The notes beneath the pieces are model-generated. The model ran no database searches, was not told where the DNA came from, and worked only from the letters and a program-made list of their open reading frames with translations. Shown piece after piece: positions 1-11,267 of a DNA stretch of 64,000 nt; position 1 is the stretch's first letter, and each line of letters begins with the position of its first letter. Origin of the DNA: Prorocentrum cordatum (Eukaryota; Sar; Dinophyceae; Prorocentrales; Prorocentraceae); the NCBI GenBank assembly GCA_963575745.1, contig CAUYUJ010005692.1:434897-498896 (forward strand), written 5' to 3'. The translations under genes and the position numbers were made by a program.

Positions 1-1525
1 GACCCAACCATAGGAAGCCGTGGGTACCGCAATTGTAAATATCTTCTTCGGTGAAGCTCCCTATGGGGCCACGAAGCGCTGCGCTGGGCGGGGGGGGAAC
101 GCATGCGGGCGGTAGGTAGCACTGGGGCCGTCGGTGGAGCTCCCTATGAGGCCACGAAACGCTGCACTGGGTGGGTGAAAATACCAAATGAGGCGTGTGG
201 AACGCACGCGGGCGGTCCCATTGGGGGCGTCGGTGGAGCTCCCCATGGAGCCGCAAAGCGTTGTAAAGGGGGGGTGAAAATGCCAAATTGGGTGTGGGAG
301 ACGCATGCGGGCGGTCCCACTGGGGGCTTCGGTGGGGCTCCCTATGGGGCCACGAAGCGCTGTGCTGGGCCGCTGAAAATGCCAAATTAGATGTGGGGGA
401 CGCACGCAGGCGGTCCCACGGGAGGCTTCGGTGAAGCCCCCTGTGGGTGACGCATGCGGGCGGTCCCACTGGGGGCTTCGGTGGAGCTCCCATGGGGCCA
501 CGAAGCGCTGTACTGGGCGGGTGAAAATACCAAGTTGGGTGTGGGGGACGCATGCGGGCGGTCCAATTGGAAGCTTCGGTGGAGCCCCTTATGGGGCCAC
601 GGAGCGCTGCACTGAGTGAAAATGCCAAGTTGGGCGTGGGGGACGCATGCGGGCGGTCCCACTGGGGGCTTCGGTGGGGCTCCCCATGGGGCCACGAAGC
701 GCTGTACTGGGCGAGTGAAAATGCCAAGTTGGGCGTGGGGGACGCATGCTGGCGGTCCCACTGGGGGCTTCGGTGGGGCTCCCTATTGGGCCACGAAGCG
801 CTGTACTGGGTGAGCGAAAATGCCACATTGGATGTAGGGGACGCAGGTGGGCGGTCCCACTGGGGGCTTCGGTGGAGCTCCCCATGGGGTCACGAAGCGC
901 TGTACTGGGTGGGTGTAAATGCCCAAATGGGCGTGGGTGACGCATGCGGGCGGTCCCACTGGGGGCTTCGGTGGAGATCCCCATGGGGTCACGAAGCGCT
1001 GTACTGGGTGGGTGCAAAACCAAATAGTGCGTGGGGGGCGCATGCGGGCGGTCCCGCTGGGGGCGCCGGTGGAGCTCCCTATGGGGCCACGAAACGCTGT
1101 ACTGGGTGTGTGCGTGTGTGTGAAAACTCCAAATTGGGTGTGGGGGGCGCACGCGGGCGGCCCCACTGGGGGCGCCAATGGAGCTCCCCATGGGGCCACG
1201 AAACGCTGTGCTGGGTGGGTGACAATGCCAAGTTGGGTGTGGGGGACGCATGCCGGCGGTCCCACTGTGGGCTTCGGTGGGGTTCCCTATCGGGCCACGA
1301 AACGTTGCACTGCGTGAGCGAAAATGCCAAATTGGATATGGGGGACGCATGTGGGCGGTACCACTGGGGGCTTCGGTGGAGCTCCCTATGGGGCCACGAA
1401 GCGCTGTACTGGGTGGGTGTAAATGCCCAATTGTGTGTGGGGGGCGCACGCGGGCGGTCACACTGGGGGCTTCGGTGGGGCTCCCTATGGGGCCACGAAA
1501 CGCTGTGCTGGGTGGGTGAAACACA
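1..1525. repeat. tandem array of ~100-bp units (family I)
   Basis: About fifteen diverged units of roughly 98-103 bp. Landmarks repeated in order are CTTCGGTGGAGCTCC, ATGGGGCCACGAAGCGCTG, GTGGGTGAAAATGCCAA, GGGGGACGCATGCGGGCGGT and CCCACTGGGGG. Because the unit is stop-poor in several frames it gives long spurious open frames on both strands, which should not be read as genes. The array runs off the left edge. A shorter relative is at 5683-6260. Confidence 0.93.
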
Positions 1526-2029
1526 TGGAAGAAGGAGGAGGGAGGGAGGGAAGAGGAGGAGGAGGAGGGAGGGAGGGAAGAGGAGGAGGAGGAGAGGAGG
1601 AGAAGGGGAAAGGCACGTGGGGACCGCCTCTTCAAAACGAGGGCCCAGCACCACAAGATGGTTGGGGAAAAAAACGATCGCCGGAACAGCAGGCCCCTTT
1701 GGCGCTGGTCGTGCAAGGGGGCGTCTCTTGTGCTGAGCTGGGCGGCTTGCAGGGACCCATGAGGACGATTCAGGACTATTCAGAGCAGGCCAGCCAAATC
1801 TCCATGAGAACGATGGCTCCTGAGACACAAGGCAACCTGAGGAGGGAACTTGGGACGAAAGGTGTACTGCAGTACTTGGATCTACTCTGGTCCTCCTCCT
1901 CCCCCACTTGATTGGCCTCATCTCCTCATGGGCGACTCTCTCCCTGTCGCACTCCCAGGCCTGTCGGCACGGCGGGCGGGCGATTTCGCCCGAGACCCCC
2001 TCACCGTGCATGATCCTGACCCTTGACGT
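1526..2029. other. purine tract and non-repetitive spacer, no gene seen
   Basis: Positions 1530-1605 are a GGA/GGGA-rich purine tract directly abutting array I. The rest up to 2029 shows no recognisable protein, motif or tandem unit. Confidence 0.6.
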
Positions 2030-3260
2030 GTGCAGCAGTTCCACGGACGGAGGGCGGGTCGCTCTGACGTGTGGCTCTCTCGCCTGACCGCCGCGCCCCT
2101 TCGCCCCGAACGCTCGCCACAGTTTCGCGGGTGGAGGGCGGGTGGTTTCGAAATCTGGGTAGTCGAAGCCAATCTGGCGCCAATCTGGCAGGCCCAATCT
2201 GGCAAACGGGGGCAATCTGGCGAGGGAGCCTACGCGAATCCAGTCTGGCGAAAACCCAAATCATCCAGTTTGGCCGGGCCAGATTGGCCCTTGGGGCCCA
2301 GTCCAATCTGACAGTCTGGCCTTCGACTACCCAGGTTTCGGAATGCTCCTCTCGCTTCACCGCCGCGTAGATTCGTCTTACAATACTGCAGCCGCTTCAC
2401 GGAGGGAGGGCGGGTCCTGTTCAAGATGCTGCCCTCGAACCAGCGCCGCGCACAATCGTCTTCAAAGATTGCAGCAGCGTCCCCGGGTGGAGGGGGGCAG
2501 TTTTCGAAATGTGGCTCTCGTCGAAGCGCCATGAGTACTCACCTTAGCGCCGCGCGCATTCGTCCGAAAAGTTCGCAGCGGCTTCACGGATGGAGTGGGG
2601 GCGTTTTCAAAATATAGCTCTCGCCCTGGCGCCGCGCGCAGTCGTTCTAAAAGGTTGCCCCCGTTTCACGGGTGGAGGGCGGGTGGTTTTCAAGATGTGG
2701 GTCTCGCCCTAGCGCCACCCACAATCCTCTTAATCCTGCCTTGCGGTGCTTGGGACGGAGGGAGGCGTTTCCAAGCTGGTGGCTCTCGCCCTGGCGCCGC
2801 GCGCTTTCGTTCTAAAAGTTTGCCCCAGTTCCACGGGTAGCGGGCGGGTGGTTTTCAAAATGTCGTTCTCGCTGAAGCGCCACTCACAATCATCTTAAGC
2901 ATTCCTTGCAGCGTTAGGGACGGAGGGGAGCGGTTCAAAATGGTGGCTCTCATCTTAGCACCGCGCACATGCGTCTTGAAAGTTCACGGATGCAGGGCGG
3001 TTCACTTTGAAAGAGGGGCTCTCGACTTAGCGCTGCGCACATTCGCCTCAAGATCTTGCCATGGTTCCATTGTTCGAGCACTGGTCGTTTTCAAATCGGA
3101 GCTATGGCCTCACCAACGCACGCATTCGGTGTTCCTGATTCAACGTTGAACAGGGTGGGGGACTGCTCTTTTCAAAATTCAGTTATCGCCTGAGACTCGA
3201 CCCAAAACTTCAACGCACGCAGGAGTGCACCGATGCATGGCGGATCTTTTCAAAGAAGGA
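2030..3260. repeat. diverged tandem array of ~90-bp units (family II)
   Basis: Degenerate units share TTCACGGGTGGAGGGCGGGT, then TTTTCAAAATGTGGCTCTCG, then CCTAGCGCCGCGCGCA and a TCGTCTTAAAAG-like end. Copies decay to the right. The same unit appears in both orientations around 57.35 kb and 58.0-58.3 kb, so it is a dispersed family as well as an array. Confidence 0.8.
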
Positions 3261-4333
3261 GCTGTTGCTTGAAACTTCCTCGGAGTTCATTACCACAAGT
3301 ATGAACTCACGCAATAGTTACACAGATGGGGGCGAAGTCCTTCTCCGAAAGGGGGATGTCGTTGGACACCTTGTTGAACTGTATGATATGTGTCCGCGCC
3401 CCTGAACACAAGCCAGAGAGATATAGGCGAGGCCTTTTCAAAGCGGGGCCCTCGCCAAAATGGTAGGCCCAACTGTGATGTCATATTAAGGGGGGCACTT
3501 AAAGTAGTAAAATGGAAAACTGGTAGGGGCGTGTGAGGAGGGGACTTCGGACGGGAGGGTGTATTGAAGAATCGATGCTGCATCTTTGGTTTACGCTGGT
3601 CCTCCTCCTGCCCATCTTCCTCCCCATCCCCTGCGCGGGCGCGACCTCCCCACCGGCGCGCCTCGTACCAGGCGCGGCCAACCAGCGCATCCTGACGCGA
3701 GGGGTGGGGGAGGGGCGCTGAGAGGGGGTAGGCACGGAGGAATAGAATGAGAAGGATGAAGAGGACGACGGCGATGACGACGACGACGACGACCACGATG
3801 ACAACGACCACGACGACGACCACGACGACGACCACGACAACGACGACGACGTCGACGAGGGCCAGGAGGAGGAGGGAGAAGGGAGGACGGATAGGGAGGA
3901 GGAGGGTGAGGAGGGGAGGAGGAGGAGAAGGAAGGATCAGTCGGAAGCGGATATGAACCTTAGGTCGTACTCGCCCTGCTTGAAAGTGTGCTCACACGAG
4001 AGCTCGCAGCCAAGACAAATAATCAGGGCGGGAAGGCAACCATGGCGGGAGTGGACCATGGAGGAGGCAGTCATGGAGAAGGGGAACGGGCGGCAGGGGG
4101 GGACCCCGCAGATCAGGAGCAGGCTCCCTCCTGGAAAGGCCCCTTTGACCTGGGCACTGACGCGGGGGGCGCAGTGTCCGGAGCGCCCTGCGTGCACTGC
4201 ACCGCGGGGAGAGGCGGGGGCGGAGGGCCCCGAGGCAGGCGGCGGGCCACCTGGCCCTGCGCCCTGCGGGCCTCGCGAGGGGCGCGCGGCCGCTGGACGG
4301 GCACCGAAGCTGAGAGCTGGTGGCTGCTCCTCG
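3261..4333. other. spacer with ACG/GAC microsatellite, no gene seen
   Basis: 3768-3856 is an imperfect GACGACGAC/ACGACCACG microsatellite followed by a GGA-rich tract to about 3945. Open frames here (for example on the minus strand at 3937-4734) are biased toward Pro, Ser and Arg and show no domain; I do not call a gene. Confidence 0.5.
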
Positions 4334-4363
4334 TCCTCCTCCTCCTCGCGAGGAGGAGGAGGA
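4334..4363. repeat. perfect 30-bp palindrome at a CCT-to-AGG switch
   Basis: The sequence changes from TCC repeats to GGA repeats exactly at a central CGCG, so the two trinucleotide tracts form one perfect loopless inverted repeat centred between 4348 and 4349. It could extrude as a cruciform. Confidence 0.85.
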
Positions 4364-4851
4364 AGAGGAGGAGGAGGAGGGTCGCTAGCATGAGCGAAGA
4401 CTGAGAGCAGCAGTGCTGCGGTGAGGGAGGCTCGCACACCCAACGGGCTGGCGCCAACCCAGGCCAAGGTGAGGGAGGGGGGAGCGAAGCGGGGCGACCC
4501 ACGACGGGGAAGCCTGATGCCGTGCACAGCGAGCGACGGGGCATGCCAGGGCGAGCACAGTTCTCCAGCTCTCTGGGGCCCTAAGGCGCGGTGGCTGGGG
4601 CATGGGAGCCTCGAAGACCCGAACGGGTTAGCGCCAGCCCAGGTCCTGAGGGGAAACAGGAGCGATGGCGGGTTCAAAATGAAGCGAACTGACCTAGCGC
4701 ATGGGCTGAAGTTCTGAGAGAGAGATCTGAACACTCAGGACTGAGCGGCCACAGACAGACGGTTCGGTGATGCATCCTGCAGACCGTTTGCAGGGCAGGC
4801 AGGGCAAGCAGGGTGGCCGACCATGCACTGTACGTTTATTACAAAAATACA

Positions 4852-5034
4852 TACTCCAGATTTCGTAAGAAAGGGAGGGGGGTCTCATTTCGGGGGGGGT
4901 CTCTTCCAGGCTATCTTGGAGGGCCTGGGGGGGTCTGGGGACGATGTTTTGGAGGGTTCTCCCACGGGGGAGGTCTGAAATGGCTTGTCTTGGAGGGTCC
5001 AGACCCCCTCCCTTTTATTACGAATTCTGGAGTA
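4852..5034. mobile_element. foldback (MITE-like) element with TA ends
   Basis: The left end TACTCCAGATTTCGTAAG and the following purine stretch GAAAGGGAGG are matched by the reverse complement of the right end (CTTTTATTACGAATTCTGG then AGTA), giving imperfect terminal inverted repeats of about 34 bp. Read as TA|CTCCAG...CTGGAG|TA, the ends fit a TA target duplication, as made by Tc1/mariner-type transposases (family knowledge). No transposase is inside, so it would be non-autonomous. The interior is G-rich (GGGTCT motifs). Confidence 0.6.
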
Positions 5035-5682
5035 ATCGGCCGAGCAGGGTGGCCAAGATTCGACGGAGCTGGCAGAGCGGGGGCGACCCACAACAGGGAA
5101 GCTTGGGAGCGTGGATGCACCACTCGGGGCAGCACCGGCGCGCAGGAAGGGGCAGCAGGGCAGCCCGGGAGGAATAGCGACTGGCAAATGCAAAGTGCCG
5201 ACCCGGGAGACGCGGAGGCTGAGCCGGCGGCGACCCCGCCCTCAAAGAAGTTGGTCGCACGAAACGCAGCTGAGAGGGCAAAGGATGCAGTGTCCAGTGC
5301 TGCCTGGAGCCTGCACCTGGGAAGCGACTGAAATCCATGCAGTGCAGCGAGGCGCGAGCGGAGGCAGGGCGGGGGCGACCCCAAGGCGAGTGAGCCTGAG
5401 ACGCAGAGTGATGACCGAAGAAACGACTACATCCCACCAGCTCTTCAGGGCGCAGGTGGCTTGTGGCGCTTCCTCTTCGGACACGCTTTCTTCGTTTCGA
5501 AGAGGGGTTGATCACTGCTCCTTACTGATACCCCTACCCCACCCGACCAGCGACAAATCCAGGACCATGACGGCACCCACACCCCGCCATCCCTGTCACA
5601 AAATCAGATTGGCGAGAAACCCAGCCATATGCAGGTGAGAATACCGCGAGGCAGAAGAGACGAAGAAAGGGGAACCCCCTTA

Positions 5683-6260
5683 TGAGACCACGAACCGTGT
5701 GATGGGCATGCCGAAGTGGACATGCGGTGGGCGGGGAGCCGCCTGCGAACCCTCGGATGGGGTCCTTCGGTGGAGCTCCCTGTAGGACCACGAAGCGTGT
5801 GAGGGGTATGCCGAAATGGGCGGCGGGGACGCATGCGAACGGCGCCACTGGGGCCTTCGGTGGAGCTCCCTACACGACCACGAAACATGTGACGGGTGTG
5901 CCGAGATGGGTGGCGGGGACGGATGCGGGCAGTGGCATTCGAGCCTTCGGTGGAGTTCCATATGGGGCCGCTAAACGTGCAAGGGGTGTGCCAAAATGGG
6001 TGGTGGGAGTGTATGCGGGCGGTGGCATTGCGGCCTTCGGTGGAGCTCTTTACGGGGCCACGCAACGCGTGAGGGATACGCCGAAATGAGCGGCGTGACC
6101 GCAGGCGAACTGCGCCACTGGGACCTTCGGTGGGGCTCCCAGTGGGGCCACGAATGGCATTCGGTGGAGCTCCCCATGGGGCCCCGAAGCGCGTGAGGGG
6201 TGTGCCGACATGAGTGGCGGGGACGCATGCGGGCTGCCCACTGGAGCCTTCGGTGGATGC
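5683..6260. repeat. tandem array of ~90-bp units (diverged family I)
   Basis: Six or so units share GCCTTCGGTGGAGCTCC, GGGGCCACGAAGCGTGTGAG, GGGTGTGCCGAAATG and GGCGGGGACGCATGCGGGC. They are clearly related to array I at 1-1525 but shorter, mainly because the linker differs. Confidence 0.88.
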
Positions 6261-6984
6261 GCGTGGGCCACCTGGAACGTTCGGCGCACCTCGCGGGCAT
6301 CGCGCACCTGTTTGGCGTCTGCACTGGTTGCCGGCGTCTGCACTGGTTGCCGCTGGTTGTCGATGGTGGCCCCTGCCTGCGTTGAGACTGGGGTGTTATT
6401 TCAGTAGTGGAAGGCGGATGGGAGTGAGCGACACGGCTTGCGAGAGGGCCAGTGACGACCCCCCCTGCCATCCCTCTGAACAAACCATGTGAAGTGCACG
6501 CTGCGGCAAATGATGGGTCATGTCTGGGGAGGCGCGAGCACTTCACGTTGCTGTTCGACAGGGACGGCGGAGATTCCCGCATATGGCCTGCTGCGCGCAG
6601 GGTCACCATCCCTGCCCAAATAAAATACAAACGCATTTCGCGGCAAAGGCACCCCGCGATCACTTTGCATCGGTATTTGACAGGGACGGCGGGGGTGCTG
6701 TCATATTGCCTGCTGTGCGCAGGCCCGCAAGACATCATGATGGCCACTCCGCCGCGACTCGGCACTGGCACCTGGCACACTCTGAGCGGAAGCCGAACGT
6801 GGCGCACCTAGCGCGGCTCATGCGGCACTCTTAGCGAACGTGGAGCTCGTGGCGCATTTGGAGCATCGGGCGTGCCTGGCACGCTTGGGCCGGATGGGCG
6901 CCTGGCGCGCCTGGTATGCGTGGCGCGCCTGGCACTAGTAGCTCACCTCGCCCCAGCGTCGTGCATCTAGGGTCCGTCTTGGTT
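6261..6984. repeat. spacer with a ~48-bp direct duplication
   Basis: Two similar stretches begin at about 6552 and 6674. Each starts GACAGGGACGGCGG and ends with CCTGCTG(C/T)GCGCAGG. GACGGTGG-like relatives occur near 24.4-24.55 kb. 6795-6950 has short GGCGCACCTGGCGCG-type repetition. No gene recognised. Confidence 0.5.
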
Positions 6985-7560
6985 CCCAGTAGCTGTCCAT
7001 CGAAAGACAACCGCTGAATATGCTAAGACTCGGATACAGCGTATGTGTTGGGAGGGCGGGTGGGAGTGAGCCCAACAGTTTGCGTCTGGGGGGGTAGCTT
7101 GGCCCCGCCCCCTACCCCCTACCCCTAGGTCTGGACGGGGCGCCCCTCGGGTCGTTGGAGCGCCTAAGGTGGCCCAAGATGGCTCCGCCTCGGAGAGCGT
7201 ACATGGCATCCAAGATGGCTTACGATAGCGCGAGATCGATCAAGATGGCTTCCAAAATACTCCAAGAGGTCCCAACACTGCTCCAAGACGGGTCCAAGCC
7301 GCCTTGGCGGATATCTAGGACGTCCTAGAGAAATCTAGGCCTTGGCGGATCCCTAGGGCGTCCTACGGGAAATCAATGGTGTTGGCCGTCTCGCCCGTTC
7401 GCTTCCAATGGCCGTCCAAGGCCTCAAGATGGCTCCAAGAAGGTTCAAGGGATCCCCAAGAGTGGCCCAAGAGGGCGCCGAGACGGCCCCAAGAGCGCCC
7501 AAGAGCGCCCCAAGAGCACCCCACGAGAGCCCCAAGAGGCGAGGATCGACGAGTACCGAA
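6985..7560. repeat. dispersed repeat family III, copy 1 (truncated)
   Basis: Shares with copy 2 (24.8-25.9 kb) the blocks CCAGTAGCTG(T/G)CCATC, TATGTGTTGGGAGG, GGTGGGAGTGAGC and a later block around GCTTCCAATGGCCGTCC. It then runs into CCCAAGAG-type repeats with roughly 11-bp spacing. The 3' end conserved in copies 2 and 3 is missing. Confidence 0.75.
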
Positions 7561-9430
7561 GTAGGATCGAGGGAGCATGGAGGATCGAGAATGGGGAATC
7601 GAAGATCGAGAAGGTTTAGGAGGAAGCAGAGGAGGATCGAGGAGGAGGGCAAGAAGTGGGAAGACGGAGGATCGAGGAGGAGGAGGAGGAGCAGCAGCAG
7701 CAGCAGCAAGGAAAGAGGAGGAGGAGAGTGAGGAGCAGGGGAATAGAGGTACAATGGGAGGACGGGGAGGAGGAGGGGGAGGGGGACACTGAGATGAGAG
7801 CGGACTGCGCCACCAAGCGCGTCCATTGGTGGGCTCAGGTGATGCGGGCCCAGACGCCTGACCACCAGCAGATTGCTCGAAGGCGCGCCTCTGACATCTC
7901 AAGGCTGGTGCAGAGCGAAGGGCAGCCACCAACTGGCCCCGGCATGAAGCGCCACAGTCGAAGGATGAGAGGAGGTTCGACTCTGGCAGGCCAACGCAGC
8001 CAGACTGCGTGAGAGGGAACTGGCTGGTCAACGCGGACGGTGTGTCGACATGAAGGCCGTCTCGCCGGGTACACGCAACATATCGACAGACTGCCCTCTG
8101 ATCCCAACAACACCGACCACATACGGATCATCGTGCTGCTACTGCCTGGGCGCGCCGTTCGCCACAAGGCCCCCCGCTGGTCCTGTTTGGTGGCAGTGGC
8201 AAGGATCCTCGGGCCCCTGCCTTGCCTAATCACGGGGTCTCCGGCCTGTCGGGCCTCGCTGGACTACGGTTGCTGCAGTGGGGACGCCATGGAACGCGCT
8301 CTACGGACACTAAGGAGTTCTCGGGGCCGGCGAGAGCGGCCGTCGTGCGGGCGGGAGTCGCGCGGCCTGCTGATGACAGCTTGACGTATCGGCCGCATCT
8401 TCGAGCACTGCGACGTCGCACCACATCGGAGGTCAGGCTGGTGATGCATCCAGGCGTGCTGGACCAGACGGGCTGCAACCCCGAGTCTGCGCGCATGATG
8501 ACTGCATGCTGCGATCCCAACAAGTGCAAGCTCCCGTTAAGTCGGGCCGCACGGATAGCATCGGACAACCTGAGCGCACGGAGATGAAGGTGAGGCACGT
8601 TCTAGTCGGGCGAATCCCGCACGGCACGCACTGATCAAGCTTCGGCAAGGAGGGTACCAACCGTGGCAGTAACCTCCCGAAGTATGACGGAAGATGCAGT
8701 GATGACGATAGCTGACATATGCTTGGCCATCGGGCAAAGCGGACGGCCCCTCCATCGGACTGGTTAGCGTGAACATCCTGGTAGAGTGTGAATGTCTGGC
8801 GAATCCTGAGGTAGTGACGGACTCCTGCTAGGGTTGCTATGAATGCCGATACTTCGATGGGACTGCGAGACGTAGCAGGGTGGCAGTGCGATGCACGGAT
8901 GTTGGTGGCGATGTGTCTCGACAGTGCTGACGCTACGCCGACCTCTGTCCACCAGCTTGCATCACTAGGGCTATCTATGTGCCCCCAGCGCCTTCCGTCG
9001 TACGCTTAGAGGGTGGCGCCTCTACAGTAAGAGTTCGACCACCAAAAAACTTCCACGAGAAACCCAACCCTGAGACCCCAGGACGTCCATTGTTTTTTGG
9101 TGTGGGAACGTCACGGCTCGGTCGCGATTGGACGAGCACGTGCTGGCGCGAGTGGCCCGGGCGAGGGCGACGGCCCGCGCTGCCCGGCGGTGCCCAAGAC
9201 CGCCAGAGGCTGGCGACCCCCGCCCCGCGGCTGCCTGCCAGGTTCCCCTATTTTTCGCTGCTTTGCATTCAGGTGCGGGGGAGGTGGGGGAGGGTGGGCG
9301 GGCGCTGTTTCCCCCACGCCTCTGGTGGGCCGCGGGCGGCGCGGCTGGGGACGCGACCGCACGCCGTGCGAACGCGTGCACAACAGCAGCAGGAGTAGGA
9401 GGGAGGACAGGGGCGAAGAGCAGGGATGTA
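7561..9430. other. spacer, purine tract, no confident gene
   Basis: 7565-7795 is purine-rich (GGA, GCA). The following 1.6 kb is of mixed composition and has only short open frames on both strands with no recognisable domain. The plus frame ending near 8012 contains a basic tail and could be coding, but nothing supports it beyond openness. Confidence 0.4.
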
Positions 9431-9435
9431 GGTTT

Positions 9436-9437
9436 GA

Positions 9438-9493
<56 letters not shown>

Positions 9494-9860
9494 GACAGCC
9501 TCGTATGGGGAACGGGGCGTCCTCCGCGCACGTGGAGACGAGGCTGCCGCCGCTGGGCGCCGCGGGGCAGGCCCTGATCATCCTCGCGCCAGTGCGGCCC
9601 CCGCCGTCGGCGACGACCACGACGACAGCGGCGGCGACGCCGCCGTAGTCGTGGTCGTCACCGTCGTTGTTGTATTACTGGCCGTGGTCGTCGGGGAGCG
9701 GGAGCGGATGGAAGGAAGGAGGGAGGGAAAAAGGAAAGGCAGAGGGAGGGAGGGAGGGAGGGAGGGAGCGGGCGAGGAAGAGAAGGAGGAAGGGGGAGAA
9801 AGGAAGGCGGAGGAGGGAGGAAGGAAGAAAAAGTCGGAGGACGGAGGAACGATGCGAAGG
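9436..9860. repeat. CGA trinucleotide microsatellite and GGGA tract
   Basis: 9436-9487 is an almost pure (CGA)n run of about 17 units. 9718-9850 is GGGA/GGAA-rich. Both give poly-Asp, poly-Arg or poly-Ser frames that are not genes. Confidence 0.9.
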
Positions 9861-10319
9861 AATAGACGAAATTCGAAATAGAGGAAAAAGACGAAAGCGT
9901 CATGGTGGTCGTCAAGTGTCGTCGTCGTCGTCACCGCTACCGTCGACGCCGCCGTCGGCAGGGGTGAATTGTTGTTGCCCAGACGGCTCTAGCTGCTGCG
10001 ACGGATGGCCGAGGAGAGAGCCACGACCAAAGCAAATACATGTTGCAGCGACGATCTGCATACTGCAAGCGGCTGCAGGGCGACCTGCAACACCCCGCTG
10101 CCACACGATGGAGGGCACCGGCAACAGGGCGAACCCGGAAAACCCTGGTGCCGGGCGGTCCCTCCACGGAGATGCACGAGCAGATGCCAGGGAGCGGGGG
10201 GCGCATGGCTCAGCCCTACCCGCGGTGCCCAGAGGGCGCGAGAATAGGAAGAGAGCATCGGGCGATGCCCGGGGTAGCTCCCGGGGGGGGTCCCGGGTTT
10301 ATACGCCGCCTTCCCGGGG

Positions 10320-10860
10320 AATCCCCAAGCCCAAAAAGGCCCCAAGACCGGCCAAGAGTGTTCCAAGAGGCCCCCAAGATGATCCAAGAGGGCGCCGGAT
10401 CGCCGAATGATCTGTCCAAGACGCCTTGACGGCCTCCAGACGGCCCGAAAGGCCTGCGAGACGCCCCAACAGGCCTCCAGGACCCTTCCCACGAGATCCC
10501 CAAGAGGCGCAAATCATGCATGCCCCATGCGTTTTTCAAAGATTTGGGCGTTCTCGCCTCTTCCGCTTCCCCACGCGCCAAGACGGCCCAAGAGGCTCCC
10601 AAGATCGCCCCGACACGGCCCAAGAGGCCTCCAAGAGGGTCCCCAAACGGCCCAAAAGTGCCCCAAGACGGCCCAATACGCCTCCCAGATTCACAAAAGG
10701 CCCCCAAAACGGTTCCACGAGAGCGCCCACACGGGGGACCCGAGCGGATATTTCGAGCCCTCGGCCCCGAGAAGCTCCCAAGAGGCCCTCTAGGAAACCC
10801 ACAGAGGCCCCAAGAGGCCCCCGAGAGGCCCCAAACAAAAACTCTCCCAGGAAGCTACAA
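10320..10860. repeat. CCAAGAGG-type degenerate minisatellite (family III core)
   Basis: Loosely repeated GGCCCCAAGA / GGCCTCCAAGA words spaced about 10-12 bp, as in 7430-7550, 25130-25850, 46490-46640 and 59110-59320. On the minus strand it reads as Leu-Gly-Ala-Ser-Trp-rich frames, which is a property of the repeat. Confidence 0.75.
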
Positions 10861-11267
10861 AACAAACTAGGAAGTTACAAAACAACCGGGTATTCCCTCC
10901 TCTTCGACCTTGTCCTCCTCCTCCTCCGCCTGTTCCTCCTCCTCCCCATCACAAAACGGAGGAGGGGCACTTTCCCGAGCGCGGCAAGCGCGCTTTCAAC
11001 GCCTCCGACGTCCGACAGCGCCTCGCGGCCACCGTCCGATCCGCGAGGGCTGGCGCGCCCAGACGACCTCGGCGCGCTGTTTTTTCTCGGGCCGACCACC
11101 CTCCCCCTCGTCGGCAACGCGTTTCTCCCACACTGAGCACTCTTCCTGTTGCGTTGTCATTTCTCCCAAAGACAGAACGCTGTCTCCAGGGTCGGCGGCA
11201 TCGGCCGCAAGGCCTTCGCAATAGGAAGAACGCATCGGGCGACGCCAGCAGCCCGATGGCCTGGAAA

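Noticed and set aside
552-2215. Open frames of 375-394 codons on both strands
   Set aside because: They translate the ~100-bp tandem units, repeat the same peptide block, and exist on both strands at once.
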